Position numbers and translations under genes: made by a program. The notes under the pieces are model-generated. The model was not told the origin of the DNA. It saw nothing but the letters and a program-made list of their open reading frames with translations, and made no database searches. Positions 39,922 to 48,571 of a DNA stretch of 50,667 nt are shown in pieces (positions within the stretch are counted from its first letter, which is position 1; every line of letters starts with the position of its first letter). Location of the stretch: NCBI GenBank assembly GCA_027451225.1, contig DAIDJU010000171.1:1-50667 (forward strand), read 5' to 3'. Source of the stretch: Acidocella sp. (GTDB taxonomy: Bacteria; Pseudomonadota; Alphaproteobacteria; Acetobacterales; Acetobacteraceae).

Positions 39922-40212
39922 TCAGCCTTTGCGCCGGTAGAAGCGGTTGATTTTCACCTCGCCCCACACGCCGTGGATGTTGAATGGATCGTTGGTGACA
40001 TAACGTTCCACCGCGTCGCGGTCGGCAGCCTGGACAATCAGCAGGGAGCCGTTCATCACGTCGCCGTCATCGGTCTGCAGCGGGCCGGAGATGATGGTCC
40101 TCACGCCTGCGCTGTCCTGCTCCTCGTTATACGTGCGATGCTCAGCGTAATGCTCCAGCCGGATGGCAAGGGTGTCAGGCTTATCAACGGCATAAATGGC
40201 GTATAGCGGCAT
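39922..40212 (-). CDS. YciI-family protein
   Basis: 96 residues with the YciI ferredoxin-like fold: PLYAIYAVDKPDTLAIRLEHYAEHRTY, SGPLQTDDGDVMNGSLLIVQAADRDAVERYVTNDPF, VKINRFY. The conserved His in LEHYAEH and the Asp in NDPF are present. Members act in aromatic or chloro-aromatic degradation or are uncharacterised. It is divergent from the FAH-family gene, which suggests a shared pathway. Confidence 0.9.
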   Translation of the reverse strand: MPLYAIYAVDKPDTLAIRLEHYAEHRTYNEEQDSAGVRTIISGPLQTDDGDVMNGSLLIVQAADRDAVERYVTNDPFNIHGVWGEVKINRFYRRKG

Positions 40213-40359
40213 GTTCCCTTGGCTCTTTCTATCGACTCAACTCTACGGGTAATATGAAATCGCCAGTTTGACACGCGACACGCACGCGACCCAGCCTTGT
40301 GCTGCGCGCCGTGTGCAGGATTTTTCAGGCCACGCGGGCCGCAACAAGGAGCCGGAACA

Positions 40360-41205
40360 ATGAAACTGCTGCGATACGGAGACACGGGCGCGGAGAAATG
40401 GGGCGTGCTCGATGCCGAAGGCCATGTGCGGATTCTGGACGACGCGCTGGTGCATGTGACTGGCGATGAGCTGAGCCCCGAATGGCTCGCACAGCTCGGC
40501 AAGCTGGACCCGCAGACCCTGCCGCTGCTGAAGACGAATCCGCGCATCGGCCCCGCCGTGCCGCGCCCGCTGAACTTTGTGGGCGTGGGGCTGAACTATG
40601 CCGACCACGCGGCCGAGACCGGCGGCAAGCTGCCCAAGGAGCCAATTCTGTTCCTCAAATCGCTCTCCTGCTTCTCCGGGCCGTATGACGACATCATCAT
40701 TCCCCCCGGCAGCACCAAGACCGATTGGGAGGTGGAACTGGGCGTGGTGATCGGCACCAAGGCCAGCCGCGTGAGCGAGGAAAACGCCCTGGACTACGTG
40801 GCCGGCTATTGCGTGGTGAACGATGTGAGCGAGCGCTCCTACCAGAAGGAACGCGGCGGCCAGTGGGACAAGGGCAAGGGCTGCGAGAGCTTTGGGCCGG
40901 TGGGGCCGTATCTCGTCACCAAGGACGAGGTGCCTGACCCGCAGGCGCTGGCGCTGTGGACCGAGATCGACGGTGTGCGCCGCCAGAACGGCAACACCGC
41001 CGACATGATCTTCGGCGTGAAGACGCTGGTGGCTTATGTCAGCGAGTTCTTCGTGCTGCATCCGGGCGATATCATCGCCACGGGCACCCCGGCGGGGGTG
41101 GGCATGGGCATCAAGCCCGAGCCGATTTTCCTGCATCCCGGCCAGGAAGTGCGCATGAGCGTGCAGGGCCTGGGCGAGCAACGCGCCAAGACTGTTGGAG
41201 GCTAA
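40360..41205 (+). CDS. Fumarylacetoacetate hydrolase family protein
   Basis: 281 residues, FAH fold. N-terminal cap to ~65, then PLNFVGVGLNYADHAAE, KSLSCFSGPYDDIIIPPG, the metal-binding KTDWEVELGVVIG (two Glu) and VVNDVSERSYQ (Asp), PVGPYLVT, and the C-terminal GDIIATGTPAGVGMG. Such enzymes hydrolyse or decarboxylate acylpyruvates or open-ring aromatic acids; the exact reaction is unknown. AAGGAG precedes ATG 40360. An ABM gene follows 5 bases after its stop. Confidence 0.93.
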   Translation: MKLLRYGDTGAEKWGVLDAEGHVRILDDALVHVTGDELSPEWLAQLGKLDPQTLPLLKTNPRIGPAVPRPLNFVGVGLNYADHAAETGGKLPKEPILFLKSLSCFSGPYDDIIIPPGSTKTDWEVELGVVIGTKASRVSEENALDYVAGYCVVNDVSERSYQKERGGQWDKGKGCESFGPVGPYLVTKDEVPDPQALALWTEIDGVRRQNGNTADMIFGVKTLVAYVSEFFVLHPGDIIATGTPAGVGMGIKPEPIFLHPGQEVRMSVQGLGEQRAKTVGG

Positions 41206-41210
41206 AGACC

Positions 41211-41501
41211 ATGGTTACCGAATTCGCCGAAATCGAAGTGAAGCCGGGGATGGAGGCGGAGTTCATCGCCGGGGTGGAGACGAGCAAGCCGGCTTTTCTC
41301 CGCTCCGAGGGCTGCCACGGGCTGCATCTGGTGCGCTCGGTGGAGAACCCGCTGAAATTCGTGCTGCATGTGCAGTGGGAGAGCGTGGACCATCACATGG
41401 TAAAATTCCGCGCCGCCCCTGAGTTTCAGGAATGGCGGAACAATGTGGGGCATACTTTCGCCGCCCCCCCGAATGTGTGGCACGGAGAGAAGGTGGCGTA
41501 A
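41211..41501 (+). CDS. Antibiotic biosynthesis monooxygenase (ABM) domain protein
   Basis: 96 residues with the ABM dimeric alpha/beta barrel: TEFAEIEVKPGMEAEFIAGVE, GCHGLHLVRSVENPLKFVLHVQWESVDHHM, FRAAPEFQEWRNNVG. GGAGG precedes the ATG. Members are cofactor-free oxygenases or hydrolases of small ligands. The gene is in an operon with the FAH-family gene. Confidence 0.9.
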   Translation: MVTEFAEIEVKPGMEAEFIAGVETSKPAFLRSEGCHGLHLVRSVENPLKFVLHVQWESVDHHMVKFRAAPEFQEWRNNVGHTFAAPPNVWHGEKVA

Positions 41502-41514
41502 GCCACCTTTTTTC
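41490..41514 (+). terminator. Rho-independent terminator overlapping the ABM stop codon
   Basis: AAGGTGGC / GCCACCTT stem (41490-41497, 41502-41509) with loop GTAA that contains part of the TAA stop, then T run. It ends the FAH-ABM transcript. Confidence 0.85.
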
Positions 41515-41516
41515 GT

Positions 41517-42008
41517 TCAGAGGGGGCGGAACATCACCAGCGCGTCCACATAGCCCAGCCGGGGGTGGTGGAACGCGAGGGGCAGGCGGCCGATAATCTC
41601 GAACCCGCAGGACTGCCAGAGCCTGATGGCCCGCTCATTCGTGCTGACGACGAAGTTGAACTGCATGGCCCGGTAGCCGCGCGCTTTGGCGTGGGCGAGC
41701 GAGTGTTCGCACATGCGCCGGGCGATGCCCCGCCCGGTTGCCGCGGCGCTGGTCATGTAGCCGCAATTGGCGACATGCGCGCCCCCGCCGGTCTGGTTGG
41801 GGCGCATGTAGTAAGTGCCGAGGATCTCGCCATCCTCCTCGGCGACGAAGCTCTCCTTCTCGGGGGAGAGCCAGTAGGCCAGGGCGTCGGCCTCGGTCAT
41901 GTCCGGGGGGAGGGTGTAGGTCTCGCCAGAGCGGATGGTGGGGCCGATGATCGACCAGATGGCGGCGCGGTCCTCAGGAAGGGCGGGGCGGATGAGCATG
42001 GGCGGCAT
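41517..42008 (-). CDS. GNAT family N-acetyltransferase
   Basis: 163 residues from ATG 42008 (MPPMLIRPALPEDRAAIW); ATG 41999 gives the usual MLIRPA start and may be the real one. GNAT boxes: ADALAYWLSP, FVAEEDGEILGTYYMRPNQ, then acetyl-CoA loop ATGRGIARRMCEHSLAHAKARGYRAMQFN and NERAIRLWQSCGFEIIGRLPLAF. Resembles phosphinothricin-type or YhhY-like acetyltransferases; substrate unknown. Divergent from prfC. Confidence 0.88.
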   Translation of the reverse strand: MPPMLIRPALPEDRAAIWSIIGPTIRSGETYTLPPDMTEADALAYWLSPEKESFVAEEDGEILGTYYMRPNQTGGGAHVANCGYMTSAAATGRGIARRMCEHSLAHAKARGYRAMQFNFVVSTNERAIRLWQSCGFEIIGRLPLAFHHPRLGYVDALVMFRPL

Positions 42009-42083
42009 GGTATGAAGGGCGCGGGGCTGGGGCAAGCGCTGGCCCCGGTTGGTTTGGCGCGGAAATCCTGCTAGGTGGCCGCG

Positions 42084-43652
42084 ATGGACCAGGCCCTCCC
42101 GATCTCAGAAACCATTCCCGGCGTGCCGCCCCGGCGCACTTTCGCCATCATCTCGCACCCGGACGCCGGTAAGACCACGCTGACCGAGAAGCTGCTGCTG
42201 TTCGGCGGTGCGATCCGCGAGGCGGGCATGGTGAAGGCGCGGCAGGACCGGCGGCAGACGCGCTCGGACTGGATGAAGATTGAACGCCAGCGCGGCATTT
42301 CGGTGACGTCGTCGGTGATGACCTTCGAGTTCGGCGGGGCGGTGTTCAACCTGCTCGATACGCCGGGCCATGAAGACTTCTCCGAAGATACGTACCGCAC
42401 GCTGACTGCCGTGGATTCCGCGGTGATGGTGATCGACGCGGCCAAGGGCATCGAGTTGCAGACCAAGAAGCTGTTCGAGGTCTGCCGCCTGCGCAACATC
42501 CCCATCACCACCTTCATCAACAAGGTGGACCGCGAGGGCCAGAACCCGTTCGAGCTGCTCGACGAGATCGCCGATACGCTGGCGCTGGATATCTGCCCGA
42601 TGGTCTGGCCCATTGGCATGGGCGGGCTGTTCAAGGGCTGTTACGATCTGCGCAACGACAAGCTGGTTTCCGCCCGTAAGCCGGGCGAGGAAGAGGCCGC
42701 GAAGAGCTTCGACATTCCGGCTGAGCAGAAGGCGCAGCTGGATGAGGATGTGGAGCTGATCCGCGCCGCCTTCCCGGAATTCGACCAGCAATCCTATGCC
42801 GAGGGGCATCTGACCCCGGTGTATTTCGGTTCGGCGCTGAAGGATTTCTCGGTGCGCGAGTTGCTGGAGGGGCTGGTGGCCAACGCGCCCCCGCCGCAGC
42901 CGCGGGAGTCCGATACACGCGTGGTGGAACCCGGCGAGACGCCCGTGACCGGCTTCGTGTTCAAGGTGCAGGCGAATATGGACCCGCAGCACCGTGACCG
43001 CATCGCCTTTACCCGCATCTGCTCGGGCAAGTTCACGCGCGGGATGAAGCTGACGCATTCGCGCACCGGCAAGCCGATGGCGATCCAGGCGCCGATCTTC
43101 TTCTTCGCGCAGGACCGCTCGCTGGCCGAGGAGGCTTATCCCGGCGACATCATTGGTATTCCCAACCACGGCACGCTGCGGGTGGGCGATACGCTGACCG
43201 AGGGTGAGAAGCTGCGCTTCACTGGTATCCCGGACTTCGCGCCGGAAATCCTGCGCCGTGTGCGTCTGGCCGACCCGATGAAGGCGAAGCAGATGAAGAA
43301 GGCGCTGGAGGATCTGGCCGAGGAGGGGGTGACCCAGGTGTTCCGCCCGATGAACGGCTCTGACTGGATCATCGGCGTGGTCGGCGCGCTGCAGTTGGAC
43401 GTGCTGGCGAGCCGCATCGAGCAGGAATACAACGTGCCGATCGCCTTCGAGCAGGCGCCCTTCGACACCGCGCGCTGGATTTTCTCGGAGGATACCGCGC
43501 GGCTGAAATTTTTCATCGAGGTGAACAAGAGCGCGATGAGCGAGGACCGCGAGGGCTCGCCTGTCTACATGGTGCGCAATAGCTGGGAGCTGAACCGGAT
43601 GAAGGAGAACTTCCCCGAGGTGACCTTCTCGGCGACGCGCGAGCGGCGTTAG
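42084..43652 (+). CDS. prfC: Peptide chain release factor 3
   Basis: 522 residues, full-length RF3. G-domain: SHPDAGKTTLTEKLL (G1), RGISVTSSVMTF (G2), LLDTPGHEDFSEDTYRTL (G3), NKVDREGQ (G4). Then the RF3-specific domains II and III with FRPMNGSDWIIGVVGALQLDVLASRIEQEYNVP. It recycles RF1/RF2 after termination. ATG 42084 with AGGTGG ahead; an in-frame GTG at 42075 is less likely. The stop overlaps that of the convergent EAL gene. Confidence 0.97.
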   Translation: MDQALPISETIPGVPPRRTFAIISHPDAGKTTLTEKLLLFGGAIREAGMVKARQDRRQTRSDWMKIERQRGISVTSSVMTFEFGGAVFNLLDTPGHEDFSEDTYRTLTAVDSAVMVIDAAKGIELQTKKLFEVCRLRNIPITTFINKVDREGQNPFELLDEIADTLALDICPMVWPIGMGGLFKGCYDLRNDKLVSARKPGEEEAAKSFDIPAEQKAQLDEDVELIRAAFPEFDQQSYAEGHLTPVYFGSALKDFSVRELLEGLVANAPPPQPRESDTRVVEPGETPVTGFVFKVQANMDPQHRDRIAFTRICSGKFTRGMKLTHSRTGKPMAIQAPIFFFAQDRSLAEEAYPGDIIGIPNHGTLRVGDTLTEGEKLRFTGIPDFAPEILRRVRLADPMKAKQMKKALEDLAEEGVTQVFRPMNGSDWIIGVVGALQLDVLASRIEQEYNVPIAFEQAPFDTARWIFSEDTARLKFFIEVNKSAMSEDREGSPVYMVRNSWELNRMKENFPEVTFSATRERR

Positions 43653-44935
43653 GCGATGGTCTGAGCCGAGGTAAGCTTGAGGGCCAAAGCGGCGGGGGCG
43701 ATTGGGGGGCTCATGTAGAAGCCCTGGCCCTCGTCGCAGTTCCAGGATTTCAGCATGTCGTAGGCTTTTTCTGACTCGATGCCCTCGGCCACGACGCTGT
43801 AATCCAGCTCATGCGAAAGATCGATGAGCGAGCGCACGACCATGGCGGCGCGCGGGTCGGTGGTGATCTTCTGGATGAAGCTTTTGTCGATCTTGATGAT
43901 ATCCGCCGGCAGATGCGTGATGTAGCTGAAATTGGCGAATCCGGTGCCGAAATCGTCGAGCGCGATGCGGATGCCGGTGGCGCGCAGGGCGCGTAGCTCC
44001 TCGAGCACCACGGGGTCGTTGCTGACCAGCACGCCCTCGGTGAATTCCAGCTCGATGCGTGAGGGCTCGACGCCGTAGCTGTTCAGCAGGTCGCTGACAT
44101 GCGACGCGAAGCCCCGGCGCGTGAGGTTGCGCGGCGAGACATTGATGGCGGTGTTCAGCCGCAGCCCCTTGGCGGCCCAGGCGCCGGCCTGGGCGATGGC
44201 GTGATGCAGCACCCATTCGGTGAGAGGGTGGATATGCGCTGTGGCTTCGGCCAGCGGCGCGAATTCCGCGGGGGGAACGTTGCCGAAGACCGGATGACGC
44301 CAGCGCAGCAGGGCCTCGGCGCTGGTGGGCTCGCCGGTGGCCATGTCGTATTTCGGCTGGAAGTGCAAATAGAGCTGGTCCTCCGCCTTGAGGGCGGTGG
44401 TGAGATGTGTGAGCAGCAGGAAGCCGCGTTGATGGGCGGTGTCGGTCTTACGGTTGTAGTGCGCCCAGTCGCGCCCGGTGTCGCGGCAGTCCCGCGCGGC
44501 GGCGAGCCCGGCGCGGAGCACGAAGGCGGCGTCGGCATCGTGGCAGTCGGCCACGCCGAGGGCGATGTCCGCCATTACGGGAATGCGCCCGCAGGTGACG
44601 GGTTTGTTGAATTGATCGTTGATCTTGTGAAGAAGGTCCGGCATCGCCCCAAAGGGCATGATGAAGGCGAAGCTGAGAATGCTGATGTGGTAGATGTCGA
44701 TGGCCGGGTCCATGACCTCGGCTAGGCGCACAGCGCCGGCGCGCATGAAATCTTCCGCATATTCGTGCCCGATGGCGCGCAGCAATTCGTCGAATTGTTT
44801 GGGGTCGGCCAAGGTGAGCATGACCAGCTGCGCCCCAGGTTTGGGCTGGTAGCTCGCCATGAATTCCATGCGGTTTGGCAGCCTCGTAATCGGGTCCAGC
44901 CGTCCCAGCGGTCGTGTCGTGCACTGATGATTCAT
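43649..44935 (-). CDS. EAL-domain cyclic-di-GMP phosphodiesterase with degenerate GGDEF-like N-terminus
   Basis: 428 residues. Residues about 10-165 have the start of a GGDEF domain (DPITRLPNRMEF) but no GGDEF active site (ISILSFAF at the expected place). The EAL domain has all catalytic boxes: SAEALLRWRHP, INVSPRNL, IELEFTEGVL, ALDDFGTGFANF, KIDKSFI, VVAEGIES, GQGFYMSPP. It should hydrolyse c-di-GMP; the N-terminal domain may be regulatory. No signal peptide or membrane helix. Confidence 0.92.
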   Translation of the reverse strand: MNHQCTTRPLGRLDPITRLPNRMEFMASYQPKPGAQLVMLTLADPKQFDELLRAIGHEYAEDFMRAGAVRLAEVMDPAIDIYHISILSFAFIMPFGAMPDLLHKINDQFNKPVTCGRIPVMADIALGVADCHDADAAFVLRAGLAAARDCRDTGRDWAHYNRKTDTAHQRGFLLLTHLTTALKAEDQLYLHFQPKYDMATGEPTSAEALLRWRHPVFGNVPPAEFAPLAEATAHIHPLTEWVLHHAIAQAGAWAAKGLRLNTAINVSPRNLTRRGFASHVSDLLNSYGVEPSRIELEFTEGVLVSNDPVVLEELRALRATGIRIALDDFGTGFANFSYITHLPADIIKIDKSFIQKITTDPRAAMVVRSLIDLSHELDYSVVAEGIESEKAYDMLKSWNCDEGQGFYMSPPIAPAALALKLTSAQTIA

Positions 44936-45073
44936 GCCGTTTTAATTCCGCTTATGCCCTTTAGAAGTGTGGATGCCAGAATTGCATCCTAACTGCTGAA
45001 TATTTGCGTTGCGGTTAATGAACGGTATTTAATGTAGCACGAATCTGGAACGAATTTGTTGTATATCAATCAG

Positions 45074-48000
45074 TTAATAGTTGAACTGATAGGTTATGCC
45101 AACGCTGCTGCTCTGCCCCCCGGTGGTGGTGGATGTGCCGGTCGAGGTTTGTAGTTTTAACCCTTTGTAAAGGTTTACTTGCACGTTGGCCTGGGTGCCC
45201 TGGCCGGTGGTGGACTGGGTCGCCCCGACATACACGCCCGGCGCGACATACCGCCCCGCCTGTACGGAGGGCGCGCCGGAGCCGTTGCCGCCGCCCAGCG
45301 AGAGTTCGTCCAGCCCCAGTACATTGCGCATCTTGTCCAGCGGGTTGAGCCCGGCGCCCAGCCCGGAAAGCTGTGCCAGCGCTGCCGCCAGCGAGGCCGC
45401 CTGGAACGGGGAGAGGTTGGCCGTGCCCTCGCCGAAGAGCAGGCGGGCGAGGATTTCATCCGAGGGCAAGGTGGGGCTGCTGGTCAGCGTGATGGTGGGT
45501 TTGGCCGCGGTGCCGCCGATGATCAGCGTGGCGGTGGTGCCGTCCGAGGTTGTGGTGGTGGCTTCGAGGTCGAGCGCGGGCATGAACCCGGCGCCGGTGA
45601 AGCTGATGCGCCCCTGGGTGAATTGCAGTGTTTTGCCCGCCAGGGAAAAATCGCCCCGGATCAGGTCAAACCCGCCCAGCGGCGTGGGGTTGGCGGCGGT
45701 GCCGGTGATGCGCACGCGCCCGCCGAGCACGGCGAACAGCCCCTGGCCGTAGATGAAGATCTGGTCCTTGGCGCGGATGTCCAGCGCCAATGCGATGGGC
45801 GGCGGCGGGGCTGGAGGGGGGGGCGGGGTTTCGCCCGCGCGCAGGATGGTGAGCTTGGCCACGCTGGGCGGCAGGGCGTGGGGGATGTTGATGATGGCTT
45901 TGTCCAGCGTGAGCTTGCCGTTGAGGGCCAGATTGCCGCGCAGCTCGCCTTGCAGGGTGATGTCGCCGTCCAGCGTTTCGGTCAGCAGATCGGACGAGGC
46001 GGGGGTGGCGTGGTCGGCGTGCAGGGCGATGTTCACCGGCATGCCGGGGGTGGCGAGATCCAGCGTGCCGTGGCCGGTGATCTGCCCCTTGCCCGCCTGG
46101 GCGGTGAGGGATTGCAGGGTGAGGGTTTGCCCTCCGGCCAGGAGTTGCGCCTGGATATTGGTGAGATCCAGCCCCGAGCCGATATTCTGGATGCTGCCAT
46201 TGGCCAAAGTGAGCGTGCCGGTGGCGCGCGGGGCGGTGAGCGGGCCGGTGAGGCGCAGATGCGTGGTGGCCGTGCCGCGCGCGATGCTGCCCTGGGCGGT
46301 GAGGATAGCGTCCAGCAGGCGCAGATCGGCTGTGCCGTCGAGCCCCAGGTTGAGCGTGCCGGTGGGTTTGAGCGGCACATCGCCATTGGCTGTAAGGGTG
46401 AGGCTGGGACCGGCGTTGAAGGCGAGGTCGAGATTGGCAAGGCCGGTATTGAGCGTGGCGGTGCCGGTGAGGCTGGCGGGCGGCAGGGAGGCCGCGCTGC
46501 CGGTGTTCAGGTGCAGCCCTTGCGCGTTCAGGCTGAACTTGCCGCCGGGATCGGCCAGCGTGCCGGTGAGGTTGGCGCTGGCGGTGATGGTGCCGGAGGC
46601 GTCCAGGCTGGGGGCGAAGAGTTTGGCCGCCGAGAGCGGCAGGGCTTGCACCTGCGCGGTGGCGGCGAGGGTGGGGGTGAGCCTGCCGTCCAGCCCCACG
46701 CGCCCGCCCGCCACGGCGATGGAGAGATGGCGGATGGCGAGGCCGGTTTTGGCGTCGATATCCGCTGGGCCGAGCAGGCTGGGGGTGAGGCCGTGCCAGG
46801 AGGAGGTGAGCCGGGTGACGTGCGCGCTGTGGGCGGGGAGGTTGAGGGTGGCGGCGAGGCTGGCGCTGGCAGGGGTGTTGTCCACGCTGGCGCATTGCAG
46901 CTCGGCTTGCAGGGCGAGAGCGGTCTCGGGGCCCTGGGCGTGGAGTGTGGCGTCCAGCGCGCCGAGGCGGGGCAGGCCCTGGATGCCTTTGGCCGTGGCG
47001 TCGAGCTTGAAATCCTGGCCGTCCGGGTGGGCGAGAGCGAGTTTGACCGCGCCGCCAAGTTTCACCGGCAGGAAGGGGGCGAAATCCTGCAACGCCGCGA
47101 TGGCGAGATTGGCGGTGCCAGTGGGCAGCATGGTCCCCTTGGCCAGATGCAGATCGGCTGTGGCGTCCAGCGAGCGCCAGCGCGCCGTGGTGATTTTTAG
47201 CCCGGCGTTGCCTGTTTTGTCGTGGGTTAGGGCGGCGTTCAGCGTGAGGGGGGCGTTCTCCAGCGCGCCGCTGCCGGTGATGGTGCCTGTGGGTGCGCCG
47301 GAGAGATGGGTGAGGTTGAGCTTGATGTCGAACGGCGCGGAGGGGATGCCATGGGCGGCGATGTCTCCGCCCAGCTCGGCGGCCAGGGCGTAATCGCCGG
47401 TCTTGCCGGTGATGTGGCCGGTCTCGTGGATATTGCCGGAGATTTCGGGGGAAAGGGCGGCGATGTCGCTGAGCGTGATGCCGGTGGTGAGGTCCATGTC
47501 CTGGGCGGCGATGCGCCCCCTGGCCGTGGCGGCAAAGACCGGGCCGGTGAGCTGGAAGTCTTCCAGCGATACGGCGTTGCCGTGCAGCTTGGCGCGTAGG
47601 GTCAGGGTCTCCTGCGCGCCGAGGAATTTGGCGAGATGGGCGGGCGGGTTAGCGATGGTGGCTTTGCCGTCCAGCGCCAAGGTGGAGGTGTTGGCGTTTT
47701 GCTGCGCCACGCTGAGGTGAAGCTGCGCGGTGCCGCCGAAGCTCTTGCCCGCCAGGGCCGAGAAGGGGGTGAGCTCGGGTACGGTGAAGGTGAGGTCGGC
47801 CCCGGGGTGGCGGGGGGTGAGATTTAGCGTGCCGTTGCCAGTGAGTTTGGCGTTGCCGAGTGCGGCGGCGAAGGTGAGGGCGGCGGCGTTGCGCGGGCCG
47901 GAGAGGGTGGCGTCGATGAGCAAGGGGGCGCTGACCGTGGGACCGGCGAAATGCCCGAGCAGCCCGTGCGGTGGTTCGGAAACATGTAGGTTGAGCGCGG

Positions 48001-48571
48001 CGGTTTTGGAATTGAGCGCGGCGGTGAGGTGGTATTGCGCGGCGTTGTCCGGTGTTGTGGCGTCGAGCGTTGCCGTTGCGTGGCGGGCATTGCGCAGTGT
48101 GGCCGCGCCGGTGACGTGCAGGGCCACGGCCTCACCCGCCAGCGAGGCGGGCAGGCTGAGTGTGCCGATGGAAAGCTGGCCGAGTTCGATCTTCACCGGT
48201 GGCAGGCTGGTGCCGCCGCTGCTCTTCTTGCCGCGGGGCGCGGGTGTGCGGGTGATGGCGATGGTGGCGGCGCTCAGCTTGTCGACCGCGACGGTGCCGA
48301 GCAGAAGTTGCTGCGGCCGCCAGCGGAGTTCCAAAGCCGTGCCGGTGAGCCAGGTGCCTTTTGCGTCGGCGAGCGTGACATTGGCGAGCCTGATATCGGT
48401 GGGGAAATGCCCGGCGAGGCCGGTGATGTGCACGGTGGGGGCGGCGAGGCGGTTGATCTCGGTTTCGGCGAAATGCCGCCCGCCGCCTGTGTTCAACGCC
48501 ACGCACAGGCCCAGCGCCGCCAGCGCGGGCAGCAGCAGGAGCGTGAGCAGAATGTAGGCCGCGCGGCGCAT
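45074..48571 (-). CDS. tamB: Translocation and assembly module inner-membrane component TamB
   Basis: 1165 residues. N-terminal membrane anchor (MRRAAYILLTLLLLPALAALGL), a very long stretch of repeated beta segments typical of AsmA/TamB proteins (HITGLAGHFPTDIRLANVTL, many GTATLNTGLANLDL-type units), and the C-terminal DUF490/TamB domain (VRITGTAANPTPLGGFDLIRGDFSLAGKTLQFTQGRISFTG) ending GITYQFNY. With TamA it moves outer-membrane proteins or lipids across the periplasm. The ATG overlaps the tamA stop (TGATG). Confidence 0.95.
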   Translation of the reverse strand: MRRAAYILLTLLLLPALAALGLCVALNTGGGRHFAETEINRLAAPTVHITGLAGHFPTDIRLANVTLADAKGTWLTGTALELRWRPQQLLLGTVAVDKLSAATIAITRTPAPRGKKSSGGTSLPPVKIELGQLSIGTLSLPASLAGEAVALHVTGAATLRNARHATATLDATTPDNAAQYHLTAALNSKTAALNLHVSEPPHGLLGHFAGPTVSAPLLIDATLSGPRNAAALTFAAALGNAKLTGNGTLNLTPRHPGADLTFTVPELTPFSALAGKSFGGTAQLHLSVAQQNANTSTLALDGKATIANPPAHLAKFLGAQETLTLRAKLHGNAVSLEDFQLTGPVFAATARGRIAAQDMDLTTGITLSDIAALSPEISGNIHETGHITGKTGDYALAAELGGDIAAHGIPSAPFDIKLNLTHLSGAPTGTITGSGALENAPLTLNAALTHDKTGNAGLKITTARWRSLDATADLHLAKGTMLPTGTANLAIAALQDFAPFLPVKLGGAVKLALAHPDGQDFKLDATAKGIQGLPRLGALDATLHAQGPETALALQAELQCASVDNTPASASLAATLNLPAHSAHVTRLTSSWHGLTPSLLGPADIDAKTGLAIRHLSIAVAGGRVGLDGRLTPTLAATAQVQALPLSAAKLFAPSLDASGTITASANLTGTLADPGGKFSLNAQGLHLNTGSAASLPPASLTGTATLNTGLANLDLAFNAGPSLTLTANGDVPLKPTGTLNLGLDGTADLRLLDAILTAQGSIARGTATTHLRLTGPLTAPRATGTLTLANGSIQNIGSGLDLTNIQAQLLAGGQTLTLQSLTAQAGKGQITGHGTLDLATPGMPVNIALHADHATPASSDLLTETLDGDITLQGELRGNLALNGKLTLDKAIINIPHALPPSVAKLTILRAGETPPPPPAPPPPIALALDIRAKDQIFIYGQGLFAVLGGRVRITGTAANPTPLGGFDLIRGDFSLAGKTLQFTQGRISFTGAGFMPALDLEATTTTSDGTTATLIIGGTAAKPTITLTSSPTLPSDEILARLLFGEGTANLSPFQAASLAAALAQLSGLGAGLNPLDKMRNVLGLDELSLGGGNGSGAPSVQAGRYVAPGVYVGATQSTTGQGTQANVQVNLYKGLKLQTSTGTSTTTGGQSSSVGITYQFNY

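Noticed and set aside
45179-47200. Long plus-strand open frame (673 codons) inside tamB
   Set aside because: Gly/Arg-rich shadow of the Thr/Ala-rich tamB repeats; no start context or domain.
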